Positions 53,118 through 62,871 are shown, numbered from the stretch's first letter. The stretch is 64,000 bases of DNA from Streptomyces sp. NBC_01116 (GCF_041435495.1 NZ_CP108644.1:7549501-7613500); one strand, 5' to 3'. The notes: generated from the sequence alone by a model not told the origin. Translations and numbers: made by a program.

Positions 53118-54137
53118 ATGACGGTCACCCGACCACTCCGTACCACCGCTCCGGCCGCCCTGCTCACGGCCACCGCACTCCTCGCACTGACGGCCTGCGG
53201 CACCTCCGAGGCGGACAGCGCCGGCGCCGACGGTTCCGGCAGGACCGTCGAGGTGCGCATCCCGGACCCCGGCAACTCCGGCGTCCTCGCCCTCGGCAAG
53301 AAGGACGGCAGCCTGGACAAGGCGCTGGGCAAGGTCGGCGCGAAGGTGAAATGGACCGGCAGCGCCGGGCCCTTCGCCCCGGCGGCCCAGGCGATGAACG
53401 CCGACCAGCTGGACATCGCCACCGGTTCCATCACCTCCGGCATCACCTCCCTCGCGCAGCGCCCCGGCTTCCGGTTCTTCACCGCGGTCGACCCGGACGC
53501 CGCGGGCGAGGGCATCCTCGTCCGCGACGGCTCCGGCATCGCATCCGTCTCCGACCTGGTGGGGAAGAAGGTCGCCGTCAACCAGGGCGGCACCGGCGAG
53601 TACCTGCTGCTCAAGGCGCTGGCCAAGGCGAAGATCCCGGCGGAGAAGGTGGAGCGGGTCTACCTCCGGCCCGACCAGACCGCCGCCGTCCTCAACGCCG
53701 GACAGGTCGACGCCTGGGCCGTCTGGGCCACCTACGCGGTCGCCGAGATCGGCGGCGGCAAGGCGCACTTCGTCGCCGACGGCGCGGCCATCGGCTCCGA
53801 CAACTACAGCCTCAACGCCGTGCGTACGGGCTTCGCCGAGCAGCATCCCGAGATCGTCCGGGCCCTCTACGACTACCTCCACGAAGCCAGCGCCAAGGAG
53901 AAGAAGGACCCCGCCGCCTACCTCAACGTCTTCACGGACGTAGGTCCGACCGCCGTCACCGGCAGGGCGAAGGAGGTCCAGATCGAGTTCACCGCACAGG
54001 GCGGCACGATCGACCCGATCGGCCCCGAGGACATCGCCCGATTCGAAGCGGTCGCCGCCTTCTACGCCGAACAGAAGGTCACCAAGGAGAAGGTCGACGT
54101 GGCGGCCCACCTCCTCGACGTGGAGAAGCTGACATGA
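53118..54137 (+). CDS. ssuA: Sulfonate ABC transporter substrate-binding lipoprotein (SsuA-like)
   Basis: 339 residues. The lipoprotein signal peptide ends LTAC (Cys27). The mature part is a type II binding protein (VRIPDPGNSGVLALGKKDG, SDLVGKKVAVNQGGTGEYLL, VDAWAVWATYAVAEI) like SsuA/TauA. It captures sulfonates or sulfate esters at the cell surface. Its stop overlaps the permease start. Confidence 0.9.
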   Translation: MTVTRPLRTTAPAALLTATALLALTACGTSEADSAGADGSGRTVEVRIPDPGNSGVLALGKKDGSLDKALGKVGAKVKWTGSAGPFAPAAQAMNADQLDIATGSITSGITSLAQRPGFRFFTAVDPDAAGEGILVRDGSGIASVSDLVGKKVAVNQGGTGEYLLLKALAKAKIPAEKVERVYLRPDQTAAVLNAGQVDAWAVWATYAVAEIGGGKAHFVADGAAIGSDNYSLNAVRTGFAEQHPEIVRALYDYLHEASAKEKKDPAAYLNVFTDVGPTAVTGRAKEVQIEFTAQGGTIDPIGPEDIARFEAVAAFYAEQKVTKEKVDVAAHLLDVEKLT

Positions 54138-55018
54138 GCGTGACCCCGGCAGCCGGCACGGGCAGCCCGCCCCGCGAGGACGCCGCCGGCACCACCGGCG
54201 CTCCGCCCCCCGGCCTCGTCGCCCCGCGCCCGCAACTGCGCAGACCCCGGAGCCGTCCCTACGCCGTCACGGTCCGGGCGCTCGGCCCGGTGGTCCTGCT
54301 CGCCCTGTGGTGGGCGGCCTCCGCGACCGGGCTGCTGACCGCCGACGTCCTGGCCTCACCGGCGGAGGTGTTCCGCGCGGTGGGGGAGCTGTGGGGCAAC
54401 GGGCAACTGCCCGACGCCCTCACCACCTCGCTGACCCGCTCCGGCCTCGGTCTGATCATCGGCCTCGCCGCCGGCCTCGCACTCGGCATCGTCACCGGAT
54501 TCACCCGGCTCGGCGACGAACTCCTCGACTCCTCCCTCCAGACCCTGCGCACCATCCCCTTCCTCTCCCTCGTCCCGCTGTTCATGGTCTGGTTCGGCAT
54601 CAACGAGACCGCGAAGATCCTCCTCATCGCCGTCGCCACCACCTTCCCCATGTACGTCTCCACCTCCAGCGGCGTCCGCACCACCGACCCGAAGCTGATC
54701 GAGGCGATGCGCTCGTTCGGGATGAGCCGGCTCGGCATCGTCCGCGAAGTCGTCCTGCCCGGCGCGCTGCCCTCGCTCCTCGCCGGGCTGCGGCTCTCCA
54801 TGACGCTCAGCGTCATCGCCCTCATCGCCGCCGAGGAGATCAACGCCACCGCGGGCATCGGCTACCTGATGTCCCAGGCCCAGAGCTACGCCCGCACCGA
54901 CATCCTCGCCGTCTGCATCCTCGTGTACGGACTCCTCGGCCTCACCGCCGACATCCTCGTCCGGCTCCTGGAACGCGCGCTGATGCCGTGGCGCACCCCG
55001 CAAGGAGCCCGCCGATGA
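54134..55018 (+). CDS. ssuC: Sulfonate ABC transporter permease (SsuC-like)
   Basis: 294 residues. A hydrophilic N-terminus of ~45 residues is followed by six membrane helices and the BPD coupling loop EAMRSFGMSRLGIVREVVLPGALPS with the EAA-type pattern. ATG overlaps the ssuA stop. It forms the channel with the next gene's ATPase. Confidence 0.92.
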   Translation: MSVTPAAGTGSPPREDAAGTTGAPPPGLVAPRPQLRRPRSRPYAVTVRALGPVVLLALWWAASATGLLTADVLASPAEVFRAVGELWGNGQLPDALTTSLTRSGLGLIIGLAAGLALGIVTGFTRLGDELLDSSLQTLRTIPFLSLVPLFMVWFGINETAKILLIAVATTFPMYVSTSSGVRTTDPKLIEAMRSFGMSRLGIVREVVLPGALPSLLAGLRLSMTLSVIALIAAEEINATAGIGYLMSQAQSYARTDILAVCILVYGLLGLTADILVRLLERALMPWRTPQGARR

Positions 55019-55797
55019 CCGGCGACAGGAAACAGGCCACCGCCGTACGGGTACGGGGGCTGCGCCGGGTCTTCGGCCGCCGCGCCGTGCTCGACGGGCT
55101 CGAACTCGACATCGCTCGTGGGGAGTTCGTCGCACTCCTCGGCGCCAGCGGCAGCGGCAAGACGACGCTCCTGCGCATCCTCGGGGCGCTGGACGGGGCC
55201 GACGGGGGAGAGGTGCTGGTGCCCGAGAGCCGCACGATCGTCTTCCAGGAACCCCGCCTCGTACCGTCCAAGAAGGTCCTTGCCAACGTGACTGTCGCCC
55301 TGCCCGGGTCCCGGACGCCGGACGGGCTCCGGGCGCTCGCGGAAGTGGGCCTGCAAGGGCACGCCGAGGCCTGGCCCGCCACCCTCTCCGGCGGCGAGGC
55401 CCAGCGGGTCGCCCTCGCCCGCGCCCTGGTGCGGGAGCCCGAACTACTGCTGCTGGACGAGCCGTTCGCCTCGCTGGACGCGCTGACCCGGCTGAAGATG
55501 CACGACCTGGTCGACGAACTGTGCCGCAGGCACCGCCCCGCCGTGCTCCTGGTCACCCATGACGTCGACGAGGCCGTACGGCTCGCCGACCGGGTGGCCG
55601 TCCTGCGCGACGGACGGCTCGTCACCGACGAGCGCGTCGCCGTCGACCGCCCCCGCGACCCCGGGGACCCGGCCTTCGCCGCACTGCGCCGCCGCCTCCT
55701 GGACGACCTCGGCGTCCCCGCCGCGCCGGGAGCCGCCACCGGGCCCACCACCGGGCCCGCCACCACACCCGCCCCGCTCTCCGTCGGAGTGATCTGA
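55015..55797 (+). CDS. ssuB: Sulfonate ABC transporter ATPase (SsuB-like)
   Basis: 260 residues. Walker A GASGSGKTTLL, Q-loop IVFQEPRLVPSKKV, signature LSGGEAQRVALARAL, Walker B LLLLDEPFASLDAL, H-loop LLVTHDVDEA. ATG overlaps the permease stop. The C-terminus has a Pro/Gly/Thr-rich tail (PGAATGPTTGPATTP). Confidence 0.93.
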   Translation: MTGDRKQATAVRVRGLRRVFGRRAVLDGLELDIARGEFVALLGASGSGKTTLLRILGALDGADGGEVLVPESRTIVFQEPRLVPSKKVLANVTVALPGSRTPDGLRALAEVGLQGHAEAWPATLSGGEAQRVALARALVREPELLLLDEPFASLDALTRLKMHDLVDELCRRHRPAVLLVTHDVDEAVRLADRVAVLRDGRLVTDERVAVDRPRDPGDPAFAALRRRLLDDLGVPAAPGAATGPTTGPATTPAPLSVGVI

Positions 55798-56691
55798 ATG
55801 ACCGTCACCATCGGTGTCCACGCCAGCAACCCGTCCCTCTACCACCTCTACCACCTGACCCGGCACGGCTTCGCCCAGCAGGAGCTGGAGCCCCTCGGGG
55901 AGAGCGTCGCCTTCCACCCGTACAGCAACGGCGTCCGCACCGGGGAGCTGCTCAGCCGGGGCGTCATCGACTTCGGCGGAACCGGCTCCACCCCGCCCGT
56001 CACCGCCCAGGCCGAGGGTCACGACCTCGTCTACACCGCCGTCTCCGCCCCCCGCCCCGAGCACGGCGCCCTGCTGGTCCCCGAGGACAGCCCCCTGCGG
56101 ACGGCCGCCGACCTCAAGGGCGCGAGGGTCCACCTGGCGATCGGCTCCTGGCAGACGCACCTGATCGCCAAGGCGCTCGACGACGCCGGACTCTCCTACG
56201 CCGACGACATCACCGCCGAACGCTCCACCGAGGACAGCGAACAGCTCCTGCGCACCGGAGCCGTCGCCGCCTGGGTCGCGCAGGGACCGCAGCTCGCCGC
56301 AGCCCGCCGCACCGGCGGGCTGCGCACCCTGATCCGTACCGGCGACGTCATCACCGACCGCTCGGTGTTCTTCACCCGGCGCGACCTCGCCGAACAGCGG
56401 CCCGAGATCATCGAGGCCCTCACCCGCGCGCTCCGGCGGGCCGACGACTGGGCCGCCGCCCACCCCCGCGACGCCGCGCGGATCGCCTCCGCCGACCTCG
56501 GCGGCAGGGTCGACGACTGGGAGAGCGCCCTGACCGCACTGCCGTGGCGGATCGAGGAGGTCGGCGACGCCTTCCTCGCCGAACAGCAGGAGGCCGCCGA
56601 CATCTTCCACCGCACCGGCTTCATCGAGCGCCCGGTCACCGTGGCGGACGCCGTCGCCCGCACGGCCGGCAGCCCCGCGAAGGCGGGCTGA
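55798..56691 (+). CDS. Second SsuA-fold protein without signal peptide
   Basis: 297 residues, starting right after the ATPase stop. It has the type II binding-protein fold (VTIGVHASNPSLYHLYHLTR, VIDFGGTGSTPPVTAQAEGH, GARVHLAIGSWQTHLIAKAL). It lacks any signal peptide or lipobox, so it should stay in the cytoplasm. It also lacks the DszB Cys/His/Arg set of the first gene. It could be a cytoplasmic binding protein or a divergent enzyme acting on the imported sulfonate. Confidence 0.82.
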   Translation: MTVTIGVHASNPSLYHLYHLTRHGFAQQELEPLGESVAFHPYSNGVRTGELLSRGVIDFGGTGSTPPVTAQAEGHDLVYTAVSAPRPEHGALLVPEDSPLRTAADLKGARVHLAIGSWQTHLIAKALDDAGLSYADDITAERSTEDSEQLLRTGAVAAWVAQGPQLAAARRTGGLRTLIRTGDVITDRSVFFTRRDLAEQRPEIIEALTRALRRADDWAAAHPRDAARIASADLGGRVDDWESALTALPWRIEEVGDAFLAEQQEAADIFHRTGFIERPVTVADAVARTAGSPAKAG

Positions 56692-56695
56692 GGAC

Positions 56696-57769
56696 ATGGC
56701 CACCGAAGTCCTCTGGTACATCATCCCGCGCGAAGGCGCCTACCCCTGGGAGCCGGCCGGCCGGCGCCCCGTCGACCTCGGCTATCTCAGCAGGCTCGCC
56801 GGAACCGTCGAACAGCTCGGCTACAGCGGTGCGTTGCTCGCCACCGACCTCTACGACGTATGGCCGCTCGGCAGCGCGCTGGCCGCGTCCACCAGCACCC
56901 GGTTCAAGCCGCTGCTCGCCGTCCACCCCGGCCTGGTCTCCCCGACCCTGCTCGCCAAGATGGCCCTCAGCTTCGACACCCTCTTCGGCGGGCGGCTCCG
57001 CTTCAACGTCGTCAACGGGTCCACCAAGTCCCTCCAGGAGTACGGGCTCCACGTCGAGCACGACGAACGGTACGAGCTGAGCGCCGAGTACTGGTCGATC
57101 GTGAAACGGCTCACCGCCGGCGAGGTGTTCGACCACCGGGGCCGCTTCTACGACCTGAGGGACGCGGGCGCGTCCTTCCGCGAGCTGAAGCCCGTCCAGG
57201 ACCCGCACATCCCGCTCTGGTTCGGCGGCTCCTCCGACCCCGGCATCGAGATGGCCGCCGAACACGTCGACGTCTTCCTCACCTGGGGCGAGCCGCCGCA
57301 CCTGCTGAAGGAGAAGCTGGAGCGGGTCAGGGCACGGGCCGCCGCCCACGGGCGCACCCTGCGCGTCGGACTGCGGCTGCACCTCATCGTCCGCGACACC
57401 GAGGACGCGGCCTGGGCGGCGGCCGACCGGCTGCTGGACGTCACCAGCGAGGCCACGTACGCCCGGCAGCTCGGAGACCGGGCGGGCGAGGACGGCGTCG
57501 GCTGGCAGCGGCAGTTCCGCCAGCACGGCGGCAGGGTGCCCGCCCGCGCACGGGAGCTGGAGGTCCACCCCAACATGTGGCCGGGCATGAGCCTCTTCCG
57601 CCCCGGTCCCGGCACGGCGGTCGTGGGCTCCACCGCCCAGGTCGTCGAACGCCTGCGGGAATTCCAGGACTTGGGCGTCGACACCTTCATCCTGTCGGGC
57701 AACCCCCTGCTGGAGGAGGCCTACCGCGTCGCCGAGACCGTGCTCCCGTCCCTCGACGTACAGCGCTGA
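56696..57769 (+). CDS. ssuD: FMNH2-dependent alkanesulfonate monooxygenase (SsuD-like)
   Basis: 357 residues, a luciferase-like (LLM) TIM barrel closely matching E. coli SsuD: RPVDLGYL, LFGGRLRFNVVNGS, LWFGGSSDPGIEMAAEHVD, FLTWGEPPHLLKEKLE, ILSGNPLLEEAYRV. It would desulfonate alkanesulfonates to aldehyde and sulfite using FMNH2. The Cys found near position 54 in E. coli SsuD is absent here. No FMN reductase (SsuE) gene is present in the operon, so reductase must come from elsewhere. A hairpin follows. Confidence 0.93.
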   Translation: MATEVLWYIIPREGAYPWEPAGRRPVDLGYLSRLAGTVEQLGYSGALLATDLYDVWPLGSALAASTSTRFKPLLAVHPGLVSPTLLAKMALSFDTLFGGRLRFNVVNGSTKSLQEYGLHVEHDERYELSAEYWSIVKRLTAGEVFDHRGRFYDLRDAGASFRELKPVQDPHIPLWFGGSSDPGIEMAAEHVDVFLTWGEPPHLLKEKLERVRARAAAHGRTLRVGLRLHLIVRDTEDAAWAAADRLLDVTSEATYARQLGDRAGEDGVGWQRQFRQHGGRVPARARELEVHPNMWPGMSLFRPGPGTAVVGSTAQVVERLREFQDLGVDTFILSGNPLLEEAYRVAETVLPSLDVQR

Positions 57770-58082
57770 AGGACCACGCCCGACGGCCGGGACGACGCAG
57801 CCGGACGCAGCGCCCGGCTGCCGGACGACGCGCCGGTCCAACGCTTCGCCCCGGCCCCCCGGTGCTGTCTACGCTGAGCCGTATGACAGCGGCGGTCACC
57901 ACCGGCCCAGGCTCCCACCGGACCGCCCGGAGCCGGGGCCACTCGGCGCCGCCGGTGGATCGCACCCCGGTCGGCCCCGCGCGGACTGCGGTCGTCGGTG
58001 CCCGGTGCCAGACTCGGAACGAGAGGAACCACCCGGCAGCACAGGACGAGCAGGACCACCCGGATCCACTGAGGAGCACGTC
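57770..58082. other. Intergenic region, 313 bp
   Basis: No gene is supported. It starts with the operon's terminator hairpin (57797-57821) and ends with the GAGGAG ribosome site of the VOC gene. The promoter of the VOC gene must lie in it, but I see no convincing boxes. Confidence 0.55.
57797..57821 (+). terminator. Hairpin after the sulfonate operon
   Basis: GCAGCCGG (57797-57804) pairs with CCGGCTGC (57814-57821), 27 bp after the ssuD stop. Confidence 0.5.
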
Positions 58083-58877
58083 ATGATCAGCCCCACCTTC
58101 CTCGACGGAGCGCCCAACTGGGTCGATCTCGGCACCCCCGACCTCGACGCGGCCGCCGCCTTCTACCGGGAGCTGTTCGGGTGGGGCCTGGTCCCCGGCG
58201 GCCCCGAGGTCGGCGGCTACGGAATGCTCACCCTGGGCGGCCGCAACGTCGGCGGTGTGATGACGGTGCCGGAGGAGGAAGCGCCGAGCGCCTGGTCGGT
58301 CTCCTTCCAGTCGCCCGACATCGCCGCCACCGCCGCGGCGGTGGAGCGGGCGGGCGGCGCCGCCGCGTTCGAGCCGATGGACGTCCTGGACTTCGGCAGC
58401 ATGGGCGGCTTCACGGACTCGGCCGGAGCGTACTTCGGCGCCTGGCAGCCGAAGGAGCACCCCGGCTTCGGCGTGGTCCAGGAGCCCGGCTCGTTCCTCT
58501 GGGCCGAGCTGTACACCTCCGACGTCCCGGCGGCGGCGGCGTTCTTCGGAACCGTCTTCGGGTGGGGGACCGACCAGCTGACGGTGGAGGGCACCGACTA
58601 CACCTACACGACCGTCCACCCGGCCGGCGCCGGCCCGGACGCGTCGTTCGGCGGCCTGGTCCGGATGGGCGACGTCCCGTCCGAGGCCGCCCGCGGTCCG
58701 CACTGGCTGCCGTATTTCGCCGTGGCCGACGTGGACGCCACGGTGGCCGCGGCGAAGCGGCTCGGCGGCACGGAGACCCTGGCCGCCATGGACGTGCCCG
58801 GCGTCGGCACGATGGCCAACATCGCCGATCCGTACGGCGCGACCTTCGCGGTCATGAGGCCCGAGCCGAGGCAGTAA
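58083..58877 (+). CDS. VOC (glyoxalase/bleomycin-resistance fold) protein, two domains
   Basis: 264 residues made of two tandem VOC modules. Each starts with a WVDLGTPDLDAAAAFYRELF / WAELYTSDVPAAAAFFGTVF motif and ends with a strand such as GAYFGAWQP / GATFAVMRP. GAGGAG precedes the ATG. Proteins of this type (SCO hydroxylase-like) bind metal or small ligands; a specific reaction cannot be given. Confidence 0.87.
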   Translation: MISPTFLDGAPNWVDLGTPDLDAAAAFYRELFGWGLVPGGPEVGGYGMLTLGGRNVGGVMTVPEEEAPSAWSVSFQSPDIAATAAAVERAGGAAAFEPMDVLDFGSMGGFTDSAGAYFGAWQPKEHPGFGVVQEPGSFLWAELYTSDVPAAAAFFGTVFGWGTDQLTVEGTDYTYTTVHPAGAGPDASFGGLVRMGDVPSEAARGPHWLPYFAVADVDATVAAAKRLGGTETLAAMDVPGVGTMANIADPYGATFAVMRPEPRQ

Positions 58878-58985
58878 CCACGGGCGGAGCCCGCCCGCGC
58901 CCCGGTGGTTCCGGCGACCACTCCACGGCCGCCCCCGCAGCGGATTGATGAATCGTTGATCAGTCGTTTATCGCCGGGGTGCACC

Positions 58986-59249
58986 GTGTCCACCATGCTG
59001 ATCAACACCGTGACCGACGACGCGCTCGCCTGGCAGGAGACCGCGTTGTGCGCTCAGGCCGGGCCCGAGTTCTTCTTCCCGGCACCGGGCAGTTCGACCC
59101 GCGAGGCCAAGCAGCTGTGCAACGCCTGCGAAGGCCGACTGGCCTGCCTGGAGTACGCACTCACCAACGACGAGCGGTTCGGCGTCTGGGGCGGGCTGTC
59201 GGAGAAGGAGCGCGAGCGGCTGCGCAGAGAAGGCCGCGACCGGGCCTGA
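58986..59249 (+). CDS. WhiB-like iron-sulfur regulator
   Basis: 87 residues. Four Cys (22, 45, 48, 54; pattern C-x22-C-x2-C-x5-C) should bind a [4Fe-4S] cluster. FGVWGGLSEKERERL is the beta-turn/WhiB helix, and Arg residues follow. The sequence is nearest to the WhiB/WhiB2 subgroup that works with sigma-A in development, but the exact paralogue cannot be fixed. The GTG at 58986 has GGGGTG upstream; an ATG at 58995 has none. Confidence 0.92.
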   Translation: MSTMLINTVTDDALAWQETALCAQAGPEFFFPAPGSSTREAKQLCNACEGRLACLEYALTNDERFGVWGGLSEKERERLRREGRDRA

Positions 59250-59395
59250 ACGCCGGGTCGGACGTCGGCCTCCGGCCCCCCGGGGCGCCCGTGCGGATCA
59301 CGCCGGGCTCACGAACGAGGTCCGGGCTGACGTGAACGAGAGGCCCGGCCGCACTCACGCACCGTAAACCTCTGGGGTGTTCGGGGCGGGACCGG

Positions 59396-59401
59396 CACAA
59401 T
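59396..59401 (+). promoter_or_regulatory. Candidate -10 box, leaderless (helical-repeat gene)
   Basis: CACAAT ends 6 bp before the ATG at 59408 and no ribosome site is present. Confidence 0.45.
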
Positions 59402-59407
59402 CGGGCC

Positions 59408-62400
59408 ATGACCGACGCACCGCCCCTCGTCCTCGCCGCCGCCCTGCTCGACGCCCTCGAACCGCTGCCCCATACCGGGCGCATGAGGGAACTGGCGGTC
59501 AGAGCGCGTCGGCTGGCCGCCCAGGGGTCGCTGCGCGCCGTCCTGGACGAACTGGAGGACGGCGATCCGTACGAGCGCCGGATCGCGGTCATCGCCGCCG
59601 CGGTCGGCCGGGACGCCGAGTGGATCGGAGCGCGTCTCGCCGACGAGGACGCCGTCGTGCGCGGGCACGCCCTGCGCGCGGCGCGGACACTCCGGGTGCC
59701 CGACACGGCGTACGAGAGCGCCTTCGCCGACGCGTCCGCGGCCGTGCGCCGCCAGCTCGCGCGGGCGATCGTCGCCGACCGCCGCACCGCGCTCGCCGAC
59801 CGCCTGGTGCTCGACGGGCGCGCCACCCGCGGCGACATCGAGGCGGCCCGCCTGCTGCCCGGATGCTCGGCCACGACGGTAAGGGAGCTGCTGCCCGAAC
59901 TGCGACGCTCGACAGCCTGCTGGTCCTCGCTCGGCCACCACCACCCCGGACCGGTCCTGGACTCCGCCGAGGAGGAGCTGTCCGGCCTCCCCGCGGCGGC
60001 CCGGGACGCCTGGTGGCACGGGTACGGACACCCCCGGGGCCTCGCCGCCGCGACCCGGGCCCTTCCGCACCGGGTGCTCGACCTCCTCGAACGGTTCGGC
60101 CCCACCCGGCTCCCGGCCGTGCTGCACGGCTCGCTCGGGCACCTCGTCGCCGCCGACCCGGTCGGGCTCGCCCGCCTCGCCATCGGGCCGGACGGCTGCG
60201 CGCGGCTGCTCCACGCACTCAGCGGGACCCAGCTGCGCCGCCTCGTCCGCGCCCTGCCCGACACCCTGCTCGTCGAACTGGGCCGCAGCGTCCCGGACCC
60301 GACGGGCCCGGGGCGGATCCTCCGCGCCCTGCCGCCCGGCCGTCGTGCCGCGTTCCACGAGGCGGTCACCGGGAACAGGGGCGGGGAGGCATCGACCGTC
60401 TCCGTCGACACCGGGCTCCTGGACGCACTGCCCCGCAACCGGGTCGCGGCCGTGGCCCGGCGTGCGGCGGACCGGGCCCGTGTCCGCGGTGACGACGCAG
60501 CCGTCCTCGACGCCGTGTCGCACCTCCCCTTCGACGAGGGACGCGAACAGCTCCTGGCCGCCACCCGCCGGCCCGCCGCCGACGACCGCGCCAGGGCCTG
60601 GGCGCTGCTCGTCGGCAGCGCGGGCCGCTCCGGCGACCCGGCCCCCGTCGCCGCCGTGCTGGAGGACCTGCTGCGGCTGCGCAACGAACAGGACCCCGTC
60701 CGCTCCGCCGCACTCACCGCCCTGGCCGGGGTGCGGCCCGCCCTCCTCACCGACGCCGTGGAACCGCTGCTCGACCGCATCGCCGCCGACGCCGTGGAGG
60801 CCCGTGACTCCTCCCCGGCCACCCGCTCCGCCCTCGGCTCCCTGGCCGTCGGTGCGCTGCGCGAACACGCGGTGACCGGACAGCGCGACCTGCTCAACTG
60901 GGCGCTGCGCACCCTGGTCCGGATCACCGGCACCAGCGGCAGCGCCGACTTCGGCCGGCTCGACCGGACCTTGCGCCGGGGCCAGGAACACACCGTCCTC
61001 GACGCGCTGCGGCCCTGGCTGGAAGCGGGCGCGCAACGCTCCGACTACGGCCTCGTCCTCGCCCTGGCCCGTGCCGTGGGCCGTCGCGCCGACGCCATGC
61101 CCGGCCTCCAGGACCTGCTGTGGCAGGCCGTGAACTACGGGGACGCCGCGGCCGCCCGCAGCGCCGCCGCCCTCTGGCTCCAGTCTCCCGAGGGCCGGGA
61201 CGAGCGGGTCGAATCGCTGCTCGCCCGGCACCCCTCGGCCATCGCGCTCCCCGACGTCCGGCGCGTCGTGACCCACCGGCGGACGGACCTGCTGGAGGCG
61301 TACCTCGACGGGACACCGCCCCGGGGCCGGTTCCTCCCGCCCGGAGCGCCCTGGGCCGTCGAGGTCGCCGGGGCCGAGCGCTGGACGCCCCGTCAGCAGC
61401 GGGCCGCACAGCGCGCGGTGGAGCAGACGATCACGGACGAGCGGCTGCCGCTGTATCTGCGCACCGCCGCCCTGGCGCAGCTCGCCGGGATACCCGGGCG
61501 GGGCGCCGACGCCGTACGCGCCTGGACCGACGACCGGGACGTGGTGCTCGCGGAGGCCGCGCTCGCCGCGCTCGCCCACACCGACCGGCCCGCCGATTCG
61601 CTGCCCGAACTGCTCGCCCACGCGGGCGACGACCGGGCGCGCGTCGCGGTGTACACGGCGGGCCGCGCCGCCGCGCACACCCGGCCCTCCCGGCTGGCCC
61701 CTCTGCTCGCCGCCCGCACGGGCCCCGGCACCGGCAAGGTGACGAGCCGCAAGGAGATGGTGCGCCTGGCCGCCGCCCTGCTGCCCCGCGCCGAGGCGGC
61801 CGGTCTTCTCGCCGACGCGTACGGGCAGCCCGGCCAGCACCTCGACGTGCGGGCCGCCTGTGTGGCCGCCGGTACGCCGCTGCTCACCGACGTCCGCGTG
61901 TGGGGGATGACCGAGGACGCGGCGGGCGGCGAACGCGCGCTGCGGGTGGCGGTGGCGCGGGCGCACCCGACGGAGCTGGACCCCGTCCTGCGGCCGCGGT
62001 ACGCCCGGCTGATCCAGGACGTGTGCCGCACCGACGACGACACGCTGGCCGCCCTCGCCCACACCGCGCTGGTCCCCTGGCTGCCCTGGGCCCCGCACGC
62101 GGCGGCTGTCCTGGTCGACGCGGTCACCGACCTGGACCGGCGGGGGAGGTGGCGTCCGGCCGCCGACGCCCTCGTGGACGCTGCCCTGACCACGCCGGAG
62201 GCGGTCGGGGCGCTGAACCGCGCCCTGTCGCTGCTGGCCACCGGCGAGACCGCCGACGACGCCGGGGTGGAGCGCGACCGGCCCGCCCGCCGGCGGCTCG
62301 GCCATCTGGCCCGGACGCTGTCGCTGCGGGCCGGTCCGAACAACCGGCCCGCCTCGGCGGTGCTCGCCACCGCGGGCCGTACCCTGGCCGCCCACCGGGA

Positions 62401-62788
62401 CCTCGTGCCGGACGCCGTCGCCCTGCTCGCGCGCTCCCTGGACCTGGCGGGGGACCCGGACACCCTGCACACCGAACTGGTCGCGCTGGCGGCGCTGCAC
62501 GCAGGCCGCCCCGCACTCGCCGCCAGGACCGCCGCCACGGTCGGCAGGCGGGTCGTCGGATACCGGGGTGCGGAGACCGGCGACCCGGACACTCTGCTGC
62601 TCGTCGTCGCACGGCTGGCGGGGACGGGCGATCCGGCCGAGGGGCTCCTCGCCGCGGAACTGACCGTGGCGTGCGGCCTGCGCACCGGCTGGACCGGGCC
62701 CTGGCGCACCCAGCTGCGGATGCTCCGCCAGCACACCTCGGACGACGTACGCGACGTGGCGTACGCCGAGGCGACCGCCGAGGAGTGA
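59408..62788 (+). CDS. Very large helical-repeat (HEAT/ARM-like) protein of unknown function
   Basis: 1126 residues of almost pure alpha-helix with no signal peptide or membrane segment. Throughout, helix pairs rich in Leu/Ala/Arg alternate (for example VVRGHALRAARTLRVPDTAY, VLAEAALAALAHTDRPADSL, VAVYTAGRAAAHTRP), the texture of HEAT/ARM repeats. It is a probable scaffold for protein-protein contacts. Similar giant repeat proteins occur singly in Streptomyces genomes. It is flanked by a WhiB-like gene and a convergent desaturase; nothing fixes its partner. Confidence 0.78.
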   Translation: MTDAPPLVLAAALLDALEPLPHTGRMRELAVRARRLAAQGSLRAVLDELEDGDPYERRIAVIAAAVGRDAEWIGARLADEDAVVRGHALRAARTLRVPDTAYESAFADASAAVRRQLARAIVADRRTALADRLVLDGRATRGDIEAARLLPGCSATTVRELLPELRRSTACWSSLGHHHPGPVLDSAEEELSGLPAAARDAWWHGYGHPRGLAAATRALPHRVLDLLERFGPTRLPAVLHGSLGHLVAADPVGLARLAIGPDGCARLLHALSGTQLRRLVRALPDTLLVELGRSVPDPTGPGRILRALPPGRRAAFHEAVTGNRGGEASTVSVDTGLLDALPRNRVAAVARRAADRARVRGDDAAVLDAVSHLPFDEGREQLLAATRRPAADDRARAWALLVGSAGRSGDPAPVAAVLEDLLRLRNEQDPVRSAALTALAGVRPALLTDAVEPLLDRIAADAVEARDSSPATRSALGSLAVGALREHAVTGQRDLLNWALRTLVRITGTSGSADFGRLDRTLRRGQEHTVLDALRPWLEAGAQRSDYGLVLALARAVGRRADAMPGLQDLLWQAVNYGDAAAARSAAALWLQSPEGRDERVESLLARHPSAIALPDVRRVVTHRRTDLLEAYLDGTPPRGRFLPPGAPWAVEVAGAERWTPRQQRAAQRAVEQTITDERLPLYLRTAALAQLAGIPGRGADAVRAWTDDRDVVLAEAALAALAHTDRPADSLPELLAHAGDDRARVAVYTAGRAAAHTRPSRLAPLLAARTGPGTGKVTSRKEMVRLAAALLPRAEAAGLLADAYGQPGQHLDVRAACVAAGTPLLTDVRVWGMTEDAAGGERALRVAVARAHPTELDPVLRPRYARLIQDVCRTDDDTLAALAHTALVPWLPWAPHAAAVLVDAVTDLDRRGRWRPAADALVDAALTTPEAVGALNRALSLLATGETADDAGVERDRPARRRLGHLARTLSLRAGPNNRPASAVLATAGRTLAAHRDLVPDAVALLARSLDLAGDPDTLHTELVALAALHAGRPALAARTAATVGRRVVGYRGAETGDPDTLLLVVARLAGTGDPAEGLLAAELTVACGLRTGWTGPWRTQLRMLRQHTSDDVRDVAYAEATAEE

Positions 62789-62795
62789 CAGCCAC

Positions 62796-62827
62796 GGTCG
62801 GGGAGCGACAGTCCTGCCCCCCCGACC
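62796..62827. terminator. Hairpin between convergent repeat-protein and desaturase genes
   Basis: GGTCGGGG (62796-62803) pairs with CCCCGACC (62820-62827), 7 bp after the repeat-protein stop. Confidence 0.5.
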
Positions 62828-62871
62828 CGGGGCTCCTGACGGATCAGCCGGGTCCGGACGGTCGGGACGGG

